This document shows positions 29,234-40,574 of a stretch of DNA of 64,000 nucleotides, piece after piece (position 1 is the first letter of the stretch; the number at the start of each line of letters is the position of its first letter). The stretch spans positions 62,001 through 126,000 of the forward strand of contig JAJCZL010000058.1 in the NCBI GenBank assembly GCA_029262415.1. Direction: 5' to 3'. The DNA comes from Deltaproteobacteria bacterium. Its GTDB lineage: Bacteria > Desulfobacterota > Binatia > UBA1149 > JAJCZL01. The notes under the pieces are model-generated. The model saw nothing but the letters and a program-made list of their open reading frames with translations. It was not told the origin of the DNA and did no database searches. The position numbers and the translations under genes are program-made.

Positions 29234-30175
29234 ATGCCTATAGAGACGATCGGCACGCCGGCACTTTGGCTCGGTTTTTCGACCCTGGTGCTTGGCTGCC
29301 TGGCGCTCGACCTCGGGGTCTTCCAGCGCGAGGCCCACGTGGTCGGCAACCGCGAAGCTCTCCGCTGGAGCGTTTTCTGGATAAGCCTTGCCATGGCTTT
29401 CAACATTTTCGTCTACTTCCGTTTCGGCCGCCAGGTCGCCCTTGAGTTTCTAACGGGATTCCTCATCGAGAAGGCGCTCTCGGTCGACAACCTATTCGTT
29501 TTTGTGCTGATCTTCTCGGCGTTCTCGGTACCACCGCGCCTCTACCACCGCGTGTTGTTCTGGGGGATCCTGGGCGCCTTCGTGATGCGCGGCATCTTCA
29601 TCGGGATGGGCGCAGCGTTGGTGCAGAATTTCGCATGGATTCTCTACGTATTCGGCGCCTTCCTGGTCATCACCGGGCTGCGTATGTTCGTCCACGACGA
29701 CGAGGACATGCATCCCGACAACAATCCAATGGTGCGAATGTTTCGCCGTTTCATTCCGGTCACCACCGACTTCCACGAGACCAGCTTCGTGACCCGCCAC
29801 AACGGCCGTGTCCACGCCACCCCGTTGCTCGTGGTGCTGGTCGCGATCGAGGCGAGCGACGTCATCTTCGCGGTCGATTCGATCCCCGCGGTGTTCGCAA
29901 TCACCGACGACCCTTTCATCGTATATACGTCCAACGTCTTCGCGATTCTCGGGTTGCGAGCGCTCTATTTCCTGCTCGCCAACTCTATCTCACAGTTCCA
30001 CTACCTGCGCTACGGGCTGGCCGCGGTGTTGACCTTCATCGGCGCGAAGATGCTGGCCGAACACTACGTGCAGGTATCGATCGGCGTCTCGCTCGGCATC
30101 GTCGCGGTGTTAATCACCGGTTCGGTCCTGGCCTCGCTGGCGCTCGACCGCGCCGATGAGCGCGGAGCGGACTGA
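29234..30175 (+). CDS. TerC-family integral membrane protein
   Basis: FLIEKALSVDNLFVFVLIFSAF...IEASDVIFAVDSIPAVFAITDDPFIVYTSNVFAILGLRALYF. Confidence 0.95.
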   Translation: MPIETIGTPALWLGFSTLVLGCLALDLGVFQREAHVVGNREALRWSVFWISLAMAFNIFVYFRFGRQVALEFLTGFLIEKALSVDNLFVFVLIFSAFSVPPRLYHRVLFWGILGAFVMRGIFIGMGAALVQNFAWILYVFGAFLVITGLRMFVHDDEDMHPDNNPMVRMFRRFIPVTTDFHETSFVTRHNGRVHATPLLVVLVAIEASDVIFAVDSIPAVFAITDDPFIVYTSNVFAILGLRALYFLLANSISQFHYLRYGLAAVLTFIGAKMLAEHYVQVSIGVSLGIVAVLITGSVLASLALDRADERGAD

Positions 30176-31014
30176 TGGATTTTGACGCCGAGACTATCGG
30201 TGAGGCCGCCCGCGCCTGCCTGGCTGCGCGCGAGCCCGACGAAAAGATCGCCCTGACCCGCGGCACGCTCAAGGCATGGGGGCACGGCAAGTTGCGACTC
30301 GACACCCGGCCGGTCGCGCCGCCGCCACCGGGAATCCCGGCAGCACTCGAGTTAGTCGCCCCCGGCAAGGTGCCAAGGCGACGCGGGCGCGGACCACGCG
30401 CGATGGGCGCGCTGGTGCACGCGGTCGCCCACATCGAATACAACGCGATAAATCTCGCGTGGGATTGCGTCGCACGTTTTTCTGGCCTGCCGCGGGCGTT
30501 TTACGAAGACTGGGTACGAGTCGCCGGCGAAGAAGGCCGCCACTTCGAAATGCTGTCGGCGCGGCTGCGCGACCTCGACATGAACTACGGCGACCTCCCC
30601 GCCCACGGCGAGCTCTGGGTGATGGCCGAGAAGACCGCCCACGACCTCGCGGCGCGCATGGCGATGGTACCGCGGGTTCTCGAGGCACGCGGACTTGACG
30701 TAACGCCTGCGATGATCGAGCGGGTACGCGCCGCTGGAGACGAGATCACTGTCGGGATACTCGAAATCATCCTGCGCGAAGAGATCGGACACGTTGCGGC
30801 GGGCAGCCGCTGGTTCCGTTTCGCCTGCGAGCGGTCGGGGCTCAACCCGGACGAAACCTTCGCCGACCTGGTCGGACGCTACCTGGCCGGCCCACCAAAG
30901 CGGCCCTTTTCTATCGAATATCGGCGACTTGCGGGATTCAGTGAGGCCGAACTCAGCTTTCTTGAAACGGCCGCGGACAAGGCCGCAAACGTGCCGGCGG
31001 CTCCACTGCGCTGA
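30175..31014 (+). CDS. DUF455 ferritin-like protein
   Basis: MGALVHAVAHIEYNAINLAWDCVARF...DWVRVAGEEGRHFEMLSARL...EEIGHVAAGSRWF (carboxylate/His pattern). Confidence 0.85.
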   Translation: MDFDAETIGEAARACLAAREPDEKIALTRGTLKAWGHGKLRLDTRPVAPPPPGIPAALELVAPGKVPRRRGRGPRAMGALVHAVAHIEYNAINLAWDCVARFSGLPRAFYEDWVRVAGEEGRHFEMLSARLRDLDMNYGDLPAHGELWVMAEKTAHDLAARMAMVPRVLEARGLDVTPAMIERVRAAGDEITVGILEIILREEIGHVAAGSRWFRFACERSGLNPDETFADLVGRYLAGPPKRPFSIEYRRLAGFSEAELSFLETAADKAANVPAAPLR

Positions 31015-31029
31015 TCACGTCGTAAGCGC

Positions 31030-31063
31030 CTCGCCTGCGGCGGCCGGGGCCGCCGCAGGCGAG
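31030..31063. terminator. Very strong perfect 16-bp hairpin after the DUF455 gene
   Basis: CTCGCCTGCGGCGGCC-GG-GGCCGCCGCAGGCGAG; 16 bp downstream of stop; no U-tract. Confidence 0.7.
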
Positions 31064-31164
31064 TTCGGCTACATATGACCAGGGCTTCGCACCTCCACAA
31101 AGACTGCTAATCTCCGATTTTAATCCTTCGAATAGTCGGTTTTGATTCGCCCGGCATCGCTGCC

Positions 31165-31905
31165 ATGAATAGGCCTCCGCGTGTCGCAGGGCGCACGTTC
31201 TGTAAAGGCGAGCTTCCAGGGGAGGCAAGAGATCAGACATTGAACGCATTGACACGGATTCTGAATTCACCGGTCGGGCGCAAAGTGACCATGGCGGTTA
31301 GCGGGTTGCTACTGCTCGGTTTCCTGGTCGCCCACCTTACCGGCAACATGCTGATCCTGGTCAGCAAAGAGACCTTCAACCACTACGGGCACACGTTGAT
31401 CTCCAACCCTATGATCTACCTGGCTGAGGCGGGACTACTAGGGTTGTTCGTCATGCACTTTACCACGGGCCTGTACCTGACCCGCAAGAACCGCGCCGCG
31501 CGTCCCCAGGCCTACGAGCGCAACGAGCGCGCCGGCTACGCAAGCCGCAAAACCCTCGCCTCCACGACGATGATTTTTTCGGGGCTCGTCGTCCTCGTAT
31601 TCGTTCCCCTGCACATCTGGGGCTTCAAGTTCGGCGCTTACTACGAATCGGCCGAGCCGGGTGTGCGCGACCTGCACCGGCTGGTGATCGAGACATTCCA
31701 ACAGCCGGCGTGGGTCATCTGGTACGTCGCCGTCATGACGATCGTCGGGTTCCATCTTTGGCACGGCTTCGGCAGCGGCTTTGAGTCGCTCGGCCTCAGC
31801 TATCGAAAAGGCCTGCGCAGATTCGGGCAGTTTCTCGCTGTCGTCATCGCCGGCGGGTTCCTGCTGATACCGGTTCTCATCTATATGATCGGAGACAAAC
31901 TGTGA
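31165..31905 (+). CDS. sdhC: Succinate dehydrogenase cytochrome b subunit
   Basis: [38 protein letters not shown]..., [22 protein letters not shown]; true start probably downstream near 31240. Confidence 0.9.
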   Translation: MNRPPRVAGRTFCKGELPGEARDQTLNALTRILNSPVGRKVTMAVSGLLLLGFLVAHLTGNMLILVSKETFNHYGHTLISNPMIYLAEAGLLGLFVMHFTTGLYLTRKNRAARPQAYERNERAGYASRKTLASTTMIFSGLVVLVFVPLHIWGFKFGAYYESAEPGVRDLHRLVIETFQQPAWVIWYVAVMTIVGFHLWHGFGSGFESLGLSYRKGLRRFGQFLAVVIAGGFLLIPVLIYMIGDKL

Positions 31906-33815
31906 TTCTCGACGGACAGGTACCCGGCGGCCCGATCGCCGACAAGTGGAGCAAACACAAGAGCGACATGTCGCTCGTCAATCCAGCCAACCGCCGCAAG
32001 TACGACGTTATCGTCGTCGGCACGGGATTGGCGGGTGCGTCGGCCGCAGCAAGTCTGGGCGAGATGGGCTACAACGTTAAGGCGTTCACGATTCTGGACA
32101 GCCCCCGCCGCGCACACTCGATCGCCGCGCAAGGCGGCATCAACGCTGCAAAGAATTACAAAAACGACGGCGACTCGGTCCACAGGCTTTTCTACGACAC
32201 AGTCAAGGGCGGTGACTACCGGGCGCGGGAATCTAACGTTCACCGTCTGGCCGAACTCAGCGTAAACATCATCGACCAAGCCGCAGCCCAAGGTGTACCG
32301 TTCGCGCGCGAATACGGCGGTATGCTGGATAACCGAAGTTTTGGTGGTGCTCAGGTCTCTCGTACGTTCTACGCGCGCGGTCAGACCGGCCAGCAGCTCT
32401 TGATCGGTGCTTACCAAGCGATGATGCGTCAGGTCGATAGCGGCCAGGTCAAGTTGTTCACGCGACGCGAGATGCTCGATCTCGTCGTTGTTGACGGCAA
32501 AGCACGCGGCATCATCGCCCGCAACCTGTTGAACGGTGAACTCGAACACTACGCGGCGCACGCTGTCCTGCTGTGTACCGGCGGCTACGGCAACGTGTAC
32601 TTCCTCTCGACCAATGCCGGCAACTCGAACGTCAGCGCAGGCTGGCGCTGCGCAAAGCGCGGAGCCTTGTTCGCCAACCCCTGTTACACGCAGATCCACC
32701 CGACCTGTATCCCTGAATCCGGCGAGTATCAGGCCAAGCTAACGCTGATGAGCGAAAGCTTGCGCAACGATGGGCGCGTTTGGGTACCGCAAAAGGACGG
32801 AGACAATCGTCCGCCCGAGCTGATCCCGGAAAATGAACGCGACTTTTTCCTGGAGCGCAAGTATCCAAGTTTCGGCAACCTCGTTCCACGTGATGTCGCG
32901 TCGCGTAACGTCAAAGAGGCCTGCGATGCGGGCCGCGGCGTCGGCCTAACCGGACGTGCGGTGTACTTGGATTTCGCCGATTCGGTACGGCGTCTCGGCT
33001 CCGATGTCATCGCTGATCGTTACGGCAACCTGTTCGACATGTACTACAAGATCACCAACGAGAACCCTTACGAGGTTCCGATGAAGATCTATCCGGCTAT
33101 CCATTACACGATGGGCGGAACGTGGGTCGACTATCATTTGATGAGCAGCGTTCCAGGGCTGTTCGTGCTGGGAGAGGCCAACTTCTCCGATCATGGCGCT
33201 AACCGCCTTGGGGCCAGTGCGCTGATGCAGGGCCTTGCCGACGGATACTTCGTGATCCCGGCAACGCTCCCAAACTATCTCGCAAACGAGACGTTCGGCG
33301 ACGCACCAACCCACAGCGACCCGTTCAAAGAGGCAAGGAACTCCGTACAGTCACGTATCGAAACATTGTCGATGATCAACGGTTCCAGGACAGTACTCGA
33401 GTTCCACCGCGAACTCGGGGGTATCATGTGGAACCAAGTCGGCATGGCACGCAACGAAGCCGGCCTCAAAGACGCGCTCGTAAAGGTTCGCGAGCTGCGC
33501 GAGCAGTACTGGCAGGATGTCAAGGTGGTCGGCCACACCGAAGACTTGAATAAGCAACTCGAGTTCGGTTTGCGCGTCGCCGATTACATGGAGTTCTCCG
33601 AACTCTTGATTCGCGACGCACTGGCACGGCGCGAATCCTGCGGTGGTCACTTCCGCGAGGAGTACCAGACCGAAGAGGGCGAGGCCAAGCGCGACGACGA
33701 GAACTTCTCGTACGTCGCCGCGTGGGAAACCCACGGCAACGACCGCGAGCCCGAATTGCACAAAGAGCAGCTCAGCTTCGAGAACGTCGAAGTCAAGATG
33801 CGCAGCTACAAGTAA
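31902..33815 (+). CDS. sdhA: Succinate dehydrogenase flavoprotein subunit
   Basis: [73 protein letters not shown]. Confidence 0.97.
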   Translation: MILDGQVPGGPIADKWSKHKSDMSLVNPANRRKYDVIVVGTGLAGASAAASLGEMGYNVKAFTILDSPRRAHSIAAQGGINAAKNYKNDGDSVHRLFYDTVKGGDYRARESNVHRLAELSVNIIDQAAAQGVPFAREYGGMLDNRSFGGAQVSRTFYARGQTGQQLLIGAYQAMMRQVDSGQVKLFTRREMLDLVVVDGKARGIIARNLLNGELEHYAAHAVLLCTGGYGNVYFLSTNAGNSNVSAGWRCAKRGALFANPCYTQIHPTCIPESGEYQAKLTLMSESLRNDGRVWVPQKDGDNRPPELIPENERDFFLERKYPSFGNLVPRDVASRNVKEACDAGRGVGLTGRAVYLDFADSVRRLGSDVIADRYGNLFDMYYKITNENPYEVPMKIYPAIHYTMGGTWVDYHLMSSVPGLFVLGEANFSDHGANRLGASALMQGLADGYFVIPATLPNYLANETFGDAPTHSDPFKEARNSVQSRIETLSMINGSRTVLEFHRELGGIMWNQVGMARNEAGLKDALVKVRELREQYWQDVKVVGHTEDLNKQLEFGLRVADYMEFSELLIRDALARRESCGGHFREEYQTEEGEAKRDDENFSYVAAWETHGNDREPELHKEQLSFENVEVKMRSYK

Positions 33816-33826
33816 CGGAGACCCGA

Positions 33827-34591
33827 ATGAGCGAGATGACCTTCAATCTGCGCGTGTGGCGCCAGGCCAACAGCGAATCCTCCGGCCGGCTCGTCGACTA
33901 CACGGCCGAGCGGATCTCGGAACACATGTCGTTTCTCGAGATGCTCGACATCGTCAACGACAAGATAATTTTGGAAGGCGACGACCCCATCGCGTACGAC
34001 TTCGATTGCCGCGAAGGGATCTGCGGGTCCTGCGGTATAGTGATCAACGGGGTTCCGCACGGTCCGAATCCCGGCACCACCTCCTGCCAGCTCTTCATGC
34101 GGCATTTCAAAGCCGACGAAACCATCACCATCGAGCCGTGGCGGGCCAAGAGTTTTCCGCTCATCAAAGACCTGGTCGTCGACCGCTCGTCTTTCGACCG
34201 TATCATCGCCACCGGCGGGTACATCTCCTGCAACACCGGCGCGGCTCCCGAAGCGAATAATACGCCTATTCCGAAGGACATCGCAGACGAGGCCTTCGAC
34301 GCCGCAGCGTGCATCGGTTGTGGTGCATGCGTGGCTGCATGCAAAAACGCATCGGCCGTGTTGTTCGTCGGCGCCAAACTCCAGCACCTCGCCTTGATGC
34401 CCCAGGGGCAAGCCGAGCGTGACCGACGAGCCCTTCGCATGGTCGATCAGATGGAAGCCGAAGGCTTCGGCGCCTGCTCAAACGAGGGCGAGTGCGAGGC
34501 AGTCTGCCCCAAGGAGATCAGCACCAAACATATTGCACGCCTCAACCGCGACTATATGCGCGCAGCCGTCAAGCAGGCCTTGCGCCCCTGA
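33827..34591 (+). CDS. sdhB: Succinate dehydrogenase iron-sulfur subunit
   Basis: [56 protein letters not shown]. Confidence 0.96.
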   Translation: MSEMTFNLRVWRQANSESSGRLVDYTAERISEHMSFLEMLDIVNDKIILEGDDPIAYDFDCREGICGSCGIVINGVPHGPNPGTTSCQLFMRHFKADETITIEPWRAKSFPLIKDLVVDRSSFDRIIATGGYISCNTGAAPEANNTPIPKDIADEAFDAAACIGCGACVAACKNASAVLFVGAKLQHLALMPQGQAERDRRALRMVDQMEAEGFGACSNEGECEAVCPKEISTKHIARLNRDYMRAAVKQALRP

Positions 34592-35670
34592 TCGAGATCG
34601 GCTTCCAAACCGTCGGCGCACGGCGCACGGCGATCTGCACGGCTATTGTAACGGCGGTGCTGGTGGCCGCGTGCACAACATCACCGCTGGGTTCATGGGA
34701 GTCTTCGTTCGGCAAACACCACACCCTGAGCGGCAAGGTCTACGACGTCGCAGCGCGAGAGTTCGTCACCACCGAGGCACTGACAACCCGTCTGCAAGCC
34801 GCCGACTACATCCTGCTCGGTGAGAGCCACGACAACCCCGACCATCACCGTCTGCAGGATTGGGCGCTCCAACGCGTCGTCGATTCCGGACGCAAACCGG
34901 CGCTGGTGTTGGAAATGCTCGACCCGAGCGACGCTCCGAGTGTGAAGACCTACTTAGATGCCGGCCCCACCGACGCCTCCGGTTTTGGGCGTGCGGTCAA
35001 TTGGGAAAAGAAGGGCTGGCCGGACTACCGCATGTACATGCCGATAATGCGTACGGCGATCACACGAAAGCTGCCGGTTGTTGCAGGCAATATCACGCAA
35101 GACGAGCTCAACGACTTGCGACTGTTCAGCATCGGCGCGATAGGCGCAGAGGTGTTGTCAAAGCTCGGCATCGATTCGCCGCTGCCGGTGAGCGTCCGGG
35201 TTTCAATGGAAGAATATATCATCCGCGCACACTGCGGCTACGCGCCGAGCCATTATCTGTCGACGATGGTCATGGTTCAGCGTGCACGCGACACCCGCAT
35301 GGCGCGCTCGATGCTCGAGCACGATAGCGCCGTCTTGATCGCGGGCGGCGAACACACACGGAGCGATCGTGGTGCGGCCGAGCTGCTTGTCGCCGAAGGC
35401 GGCGACCGCGACGTGCTTACCCTCGCCTTCGTCGAGATCGACGAAGGCGCGAACAAAGCCGGCGACTACGTCGGCCGTTTCGGAGCCGAACGCCTACCCT
35501 TCGATTTCGTTTGGTTCACGCCGCGCTCAACCGACGGCGACCCATGCGAGGTCTATAAGGACCAGCTCAAGGAGAAACTGAGGGAGAAGCGTCGTCAGCA
35601 CCCGCCCGTAACACCCGATGGACGACCTTTGCCTCCAGCTGTCGGGCTTTCTTTTACCCCGACAGGCTAG
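34492..35670 (+). CDS. ChaN-family (haem-regulated) lipoprotein; N-terminus uncertain
   Basis: LVAACTTS lipobox, [45 protein letters not shown]; first ~35 aa overlap sdhB and are probably not translated. Confidence 0.8.
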   Translation: MRGSLPQGDQHQTYCTPQPRLYARSRQAGLAPLIEIGFQTVGARRTAICTAIVTAVLVAACTTSPLGSWESSFGKHHTLSGKVYDVAAREFVTTEALTTRLQAADYILLGESHDNPDHHRLQDWALQRVVDSGRKPALVLEMLDPSDAPSVKTYLDAGPTDASGFGRAVNWEKKGWPDYRMYMPIMRTAITRKLPVVAGNITQDELNDLRLFSIGAIGAEVLSKLGIDSPLPVSVRVSMEEYIIRAHCGYAPSHYLSTMVMVQRARDTRMARSMLEHDSAVLIAGGEHTRSDRGAAELLVAEGGDRDVLTLAFVEIDEGANKAGDYVGRFGAERLPFDFVWFTPRSTDGDPCEVYKDQLKEKLREKRRQHPPVTPDGRPLPPAVGLSFTPTG

Positions 35671-35671
35671 C

Positions 35672-37232
35672 TCAGCGCAACGCGTACACGAGCGATCGAT
35701 CGTCTTCGAACACCTTACGTAGACGGCGTTGCCCACGCAGCGCATTGCCCAACGCGCCGTTCTTTTCGGCGACGACTAGGGTGGCCGCGGCCACGGCTTT
35801 GGTAGCGTCTTCGGAGCCCGATTCGACATCTACACCGTCCAGTCTCCAGGTCAGGAATCCCGCCCATTGCTCGGACGCCGTTACCGTCCCCCTATAACCT
35901 GTCTTCTCGACGGCCACGGCCGCCGACGACGGGAAATCCATGGCTATACCAGCTTCGAGGTCGGCCTCTGCGGTCTCCGCGTATAACCAAGCGCCGGTGA
36001 CGAATACGCTTGCCAGTGCGACTGCCCTAGCAGTGCGGACCACAACAGGTGCTCCGAACCGGGGCTTGACGAAGTACAAACCACTGTCGGCGATCAGTGC
36101 GCCACCTACCAGCGCTAGGCACCATGACTCCCGCACCGCATGGAACGACGCGAACGCCGCTCCGACCAGCAGCAACAAGTTGAAGGGACGCAGTTCACCG
36201 CGTTTGCCAAGCCCATAGGCACCACCGATACCAAGCGTTAGCACCAGCCAATCGAATACCGAGCGGAACTCAGGCGCGCCCGTCCAAACCGAACCGCTCG
36301 CGGCAAAGGCTTCGAACATCCGCAGTTTGACCGCGGGATAGAGCGCCGTACCGAGTGGAGTCGCCAGGGTGGCGGCAACAGAGACCAGGAAGGCGGGAAT
36401 GATCCACGAAGATCGGAAGCCATTACGCTCAACAAACCATTCTCGATTACGGCACACTCGATCGTGGATCGACTCGATGACGGCGAAGCAGAGGATGCCG
36501 ATCCCGAGCACGAAATGAAAACTTAAGTTCGACCACAGCGCAAACAGCAGGGGCAGAGCCAGCAGCGGCTTGTTGTGCCCGGTGCGCGCGGCCCAGAGTA
36601 TATTGAGTTCGGTTGCGACCAATCCGAGCGTCAACAGATGAACGCTCGCTCCTAGGTATCGCCAGGCAACGGTAACGACAGCGGCACTCAGCAACACCGA
36701 GACGGCGAAGTGCGGGTTGAGGCGGCGAAACAACGTAAACACGGCGGCGGTCGTCGCCAACGAAATAAGCAGCGCAGCAGCCACCAGCCCGCGCAGACCC
36801 AACACCGCGTAGATTTTGAAGACGGCCGCGCTGAACAGCCAACCTTCGGCACCGACGGTGGCCGGCGCGGCCTCCTCGGCCAGCGCACGTCCCGCCGCCA
36901 GATGTGTCCATAGCGCAGGATCCTTCACAGTCAGCCCACCAAGGATCAGCACCATAGCGGGGGCCGCAAACACCAATGCTGCCAATAGCGCACGCACAAA
37001 CGTTGCCGCCGTCTCGTACGCACAGTCGGGCCTTCGTGTCGGTCCGGCGGCCTGGTGCTGGGGAACAGCGGACGCAGACTCACCGCCCGCACGCGCGATG
37101 AGCGAACCCGAGGAGGCGCGGCGCGCCTGTCCAGTATTCGGTGAGGGGCGCTTGCGACCGCCCGCTGCAGCAGTCTTCTTGGGTCCCGGCTTAGAACCCG
37201 CGGCTATCCGATCCATCATCGAAGGCATACCC
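35672..37232 (-). CDS. Polytopic membrane protein of unknown function
   Basis: About 10 hydrophobic segments; basic low-complexity N-terminus (KPGPKKTAAAGGRKRPSP); start uncertain. Confidence 0.55.
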
Positions 37233-37380
37233 ATCAATGATACAGGCGTGCAAGGGTCCACGGTTGAGACAACGTGCCCGCAAACCGTATCGCAGATGCC
37301 ATGCACACCCGCCGGCGATACCAAGAGGCCGGGGCTATCGGCCACGCACGAATGCGCTGCGACAGCTCCGGAGAGCCGGC

Positions 37381-38901
37381 TTAGAGCAAGAAATCGATCG
37401 GCGTGTAACCCGTATAGTTGCGACCGTCATCGTCCAACGTCGGAGTCAGCGGGAAGACAAACGAGCTACCGTTGCCCGCAATCTCGCCGGCGGGCACCCC
37501 TAACCAACGGTTGATGATAGTCCCGAAGAAGTCGCGAACATCATGCTCATAACGCAGATCGTTGTCATGACCGGCAGGTGGGTTGTCGAGCTTCGGATAG
37601 GTTCCGAAGATGCCACCCTGGACCGCACCACCGAGCACCATTTGCGCCGCACTGGCCGCGTGGTCGGTGCCCGCCTCGTTGGCGCCGCTGGCATTCTGAG
37701 CCATCGTCCGACCAAACTCAGAGAACGTCACGATCACCGCGTCGTTGATCAGGTTACCGGTCTTGTACGGGTGCGATCCGTAGCCGCCGCTGCCCGGCAA
37801 GGTCACGCTCTGGTCGAGTTCTTCGTAGAACGCACCGACCGCTTCACTAAGCGTGTGCAACAACCCCGCGTGGAACAACGATTTCGCTTGGCCTGAGTGG
37901 CTATCGAAGCCGCCGATGTCAACGTGAAAGTAACACGCACCTACGTCGGCGCGAATGATCGCCGCCACGTGACGAAGGTCGCGCGCCAGCCGGCTCGAGA
38001 CCCCGTTCAACGGCGAGGTGTAAACCAAGTCGTTGTTGGCGCTGTAGGAACCGCTCCCGTTGAGCAGCAGTGCCTCGACCGGCCCGGCGTTGCCCGAGTC
38101 GGGGAAGCCGTTACCGCTCTTGTAGTACTCCTCCATCTTGGTGATGGTCGCCTGGCCGGTCTGACCGATCTTTGAGAGTTCGGGATACGTGACGGAGCTG
38201 AGCGCGGCGGAATCCCCGTGCATGGCAAGCACCGCGTCCCGCTTTGCGTTCGTCTCACCGTTAGCGGGGAATTGCAGTTGGTTGAGTCTGGTGATCGCGA
38301 AGAGACTCGCTGTCGTGGGTGTGTAGACGGGGTTCAGCGAACCATCCATGATCACTACCGGCACTTGGGTGGGACCGAAGGCCAGCTTGTCGAGCGTCTT
38401 GCCGAACCACCCCTGGCCGCCGTTGCCGATCGGGTCGCCGGTGTACCAGATCACTTCGCTGCGGAAATGAGAGTGGTTCGAATGCGGGTAGTGCACGCCG
38501 GGCGAGATCGCCAGCTTGCCGGCCTGCGAAATCGCATGCAGCCGCGTCATCGTCGGATGCAACGCGTACTCTTCGAGGTCGTCGTCGAGCCCGACCGACA
38601 AGACGGCTGTCGAGTCCGGGAATGCACCGGAATACTTACTCGCGACAGCGACATCGCTATCGGGCTCTTGGAGAGTCGGCCGGATCGATTCATAGATAGA
38701 TCGCTGGGTTCCGGAGAGCGGATAAATCGTGCCGAGTCCGTCGTTGCCGCCGTTCATTTGAACGACAACTACAATCTTGTTGCCCGGTCCTGCCGCCCAA
38801 GCCACGTTGGTGCCCGGCACCATCCGCATGTACGGGCTTGCCGCAACTCCCGCCGTTGCCAACGCGCCGCGCTTGATGAACTGTCTTCTGGTTATCGCCA
38901 T
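37381..38901 (-). CDS. DUF1501 protein (Tat-type signal)
   Basis: MAITRRQFIKRGALATAGVAASP, VQMNGGNDGL, VTFSEFGRTMAQNASGANEAGTDHAASAAQMVLGGAVQGG. Confidence 0.93.
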   Translation of the reverse strand: MAITRRQFIKRGALATAGVAASPYMRMVPGTNVAWAAGPGNKIVVVVQMNGGNDGLGTIYPLSGTQRSIYESIRPTLQEPDSDVAVASKYSGAFPDSTAVLSVGLDDDLEEYALHPTMTRLHAISQAGKLAISPGVHYPHSNHSHFRSEVIWYTGDPIGNGGQGWFGKTLDKLAFGPTQVPVVIMDGSLNPVYTPTTASLFAITRLNQLQFPANGETNAKRDAVLAMHGDSAALSSVTYPELSKIGQTGQATITKMEEYYKSGNGFPDSGNAGPVEALLLNGSGSYSANNDLVYTSPLNGVSSRLARDLRHVAAIIRADVGACYFHVDIGGFDSHSGQAKSLFHAGLLHTLSEAVGAFYEELDQSVTLPGSGGYGSHPYKTGNLINDAVIVTFSEFGRTMAQNASGANEAGTDHAASAAQMVLGGAVQGGIFGTYPKLDNPPAGHDNDLRYEHDVRDFFGTIINRWLGVPAGEIAGNGSSFVFPLTPTLDDDGRNYTGYTPIDFLL

Positions 38902-38912
38902 TATCGCTTTCC

Positions 38913-40472
38913 TCAGTGCACTTGGCTCTCGGCCGTCTGGTACAAGAGCGAGATCAAGCCACGCACCTTGGTTTCAACATCGCCGGTGAACTCGCTGCTC
39001 AGATCGAGCGTTGCAGCGGGATTACCGTCACCCGCGTAGTTGATCAGCGCGTCACGCTGCACGGTACTGAGCGGCACCGGACCGAGATCGAACCCACCTT
39101 GCTCGATCACCGCGTCAACGACATCGGTGACCACGACGGCCGCGTTGCCGAGCAGCGGTGCGATTTTACTCATCTTCTTGAACCTCAGACGGCTGCTTCC
39201 GAAATCGGAGCCGCCGAAATCCTTGGCGAAATCCATACGCTCGAGCAGCGTGCCCGCGTTGATCCACGCCAGGCCGCCGGGCCAGCCGGCAACATTGGGC
39301 GGCTCAAACAGACGCATCCCCATATCGTCGAGCACGCGGCCTAGATCGTTGCTGTCGCCGACGTTCTTACCGTTGGTCTTGACGCTGAACGCGCGCAGCA
39401 TCTGCACCACGTACTCCGCCGGGCTTTTAACCGTACGGCTCTTTGCCTCGGCACTGTAGAACTCATCAGAGGTCAGGATCGCACGAATCAAAGACTTGAT
39501 CTCGAAGCCGGCGTTCACGAACTCCAGAGCGAAGGTCGCGAACATGGCCTTCATGTTCGCGTGCGCTGAACCAAGCGCCGCGAAATCAACCGAAGGCGGC
39601 GGGAACGCGTACCACGTCCACAACTTGGACGCTAAGAACATGCCGACCTGGTTGTTACCGCCGTCGTCGGTCTTCTCAAAGATGTACTTGAGCGCGTCGT
39701 CGACGGTGTCCGCGACACCCTCATCGAAGCGGAGGTTCTGACCGCTGTATGCGAACCCGCCGATACCGTCATCGAAGAGTTCGATCGGCGCCGGGTTGCC
39801 CGGGTTGTTGTCGGCGTCGTACTCTCCGATCTCGAAGACGCCGATATACTGGCCCTTGTTGTTCTGGAATTCACCGACCCAACCGCTGCTTGCGCGTGCG
39901 AGGTTTTGCACGTCGGATTCGCTGTAGTTCTCCTTGGCAGGATCGGGCGCACCATCATCGCCGATTTGAAAAACGCCAAGACAGAAAAGCTCCATGACCT
40001 CGCGGCCCCAGTTTTCGTTGATGTTGTTTTTGCGGTTGATGATCCCGTCAAGATAAATGAGGTTGGCGGGATCACGGTTGAACTCGCGCATCAAAGTCTT
40101 GAAGCTTCCGCCGCCGATGTTGCGGAACAGGCGGTTCTGGTAGGACAACCAGCGGTACTCGTCGAACTTGTCAGCGCCACTGACAAGGTGGTCGTGCAGG
40201 AAAAGCACGAACTTTTCCCGAGCGGCGTCCGAGGGGCGCTTGGATTTTACCATGCGCTTGATCCACCAGCGTTGCATCGAGCGGAGCGAAGCCGTGCTGT
40301 CGTCTTTCTTCGCCGGAGGTTTGCTCTTCTTACCTTTGAAGCTGAGCATCGAGTCGACAGCCTCTTCGACGCTGGCGAAGTCGTCGAGAAAATCCTGTAT
40401 CTTATCAGGCGGCGCGCCGAACCCCGCTCTCTTGAGCAGATGGGCTGCGTTCTCATAATTCCAAACTGCCAT
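38913..40472 (-). CDS. DUF1800 protein
   Basis: AAHLLKRAGFGAPPDKI, FVLFLHDHLVSG, NENWGREVMELFCLGVF, PPNVAGWPGGLAWINAGTLLERM. Confidence 0.93.
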   Translation of the reverse strand: MAVWNYENAAHLLKRAGFGAPPDKIQDFLDDFASVEEAVDSMLSFKGKKSKPPAKKDDSTASLRSMQRWWIKRMVKSKRPSDAAREKFVLFLHDHLVSGADKFDEYRWLSYQNRLFRNIGGGSFKTLMREFNRDPANLIYLDGIINRKNNINENWGREVMELFCLGVFQIGDDGAPDPAKENYSESDVQNLARASSGWVGEFQNNKGQYIGVFEIGEYDADNNPGNPAPIELFDDGIGGFAYSGQNLRFDEGVADTVDDALKYIFEKTDDGGNNQVGMFLASKLWTWYAFPPPSVDFAALGSAHANMKAMFATFALEFVNAGFEIKSLIRAILTSDEFYSAEAKSRTVKSPAEYVVQMLRAFSVKTNGKNVGDSNDLGRVLDDMGMRLFEPPNVAGWPGGLAWINAGTLLERMDFAKDFGGSDFGSSRLRFKKMSKIAPLLGNAAVVVTDVVDAVIEQGGFDLGPVPLSTVQRDALINYAGDGNPAATLDLSSEFTGDVETKVRGLISLLYQTAESQVH

Positions 40473-40574
40473 TACTTGCTCCCTTTATTTATTCGCTGTC
40501 TCGGTTGCGGCCTCGCGCCGCAGTGGTCAATCAGTCGCGCAGGCGCCGCTTCAATCGGCGCGAAACGCGAAAAT

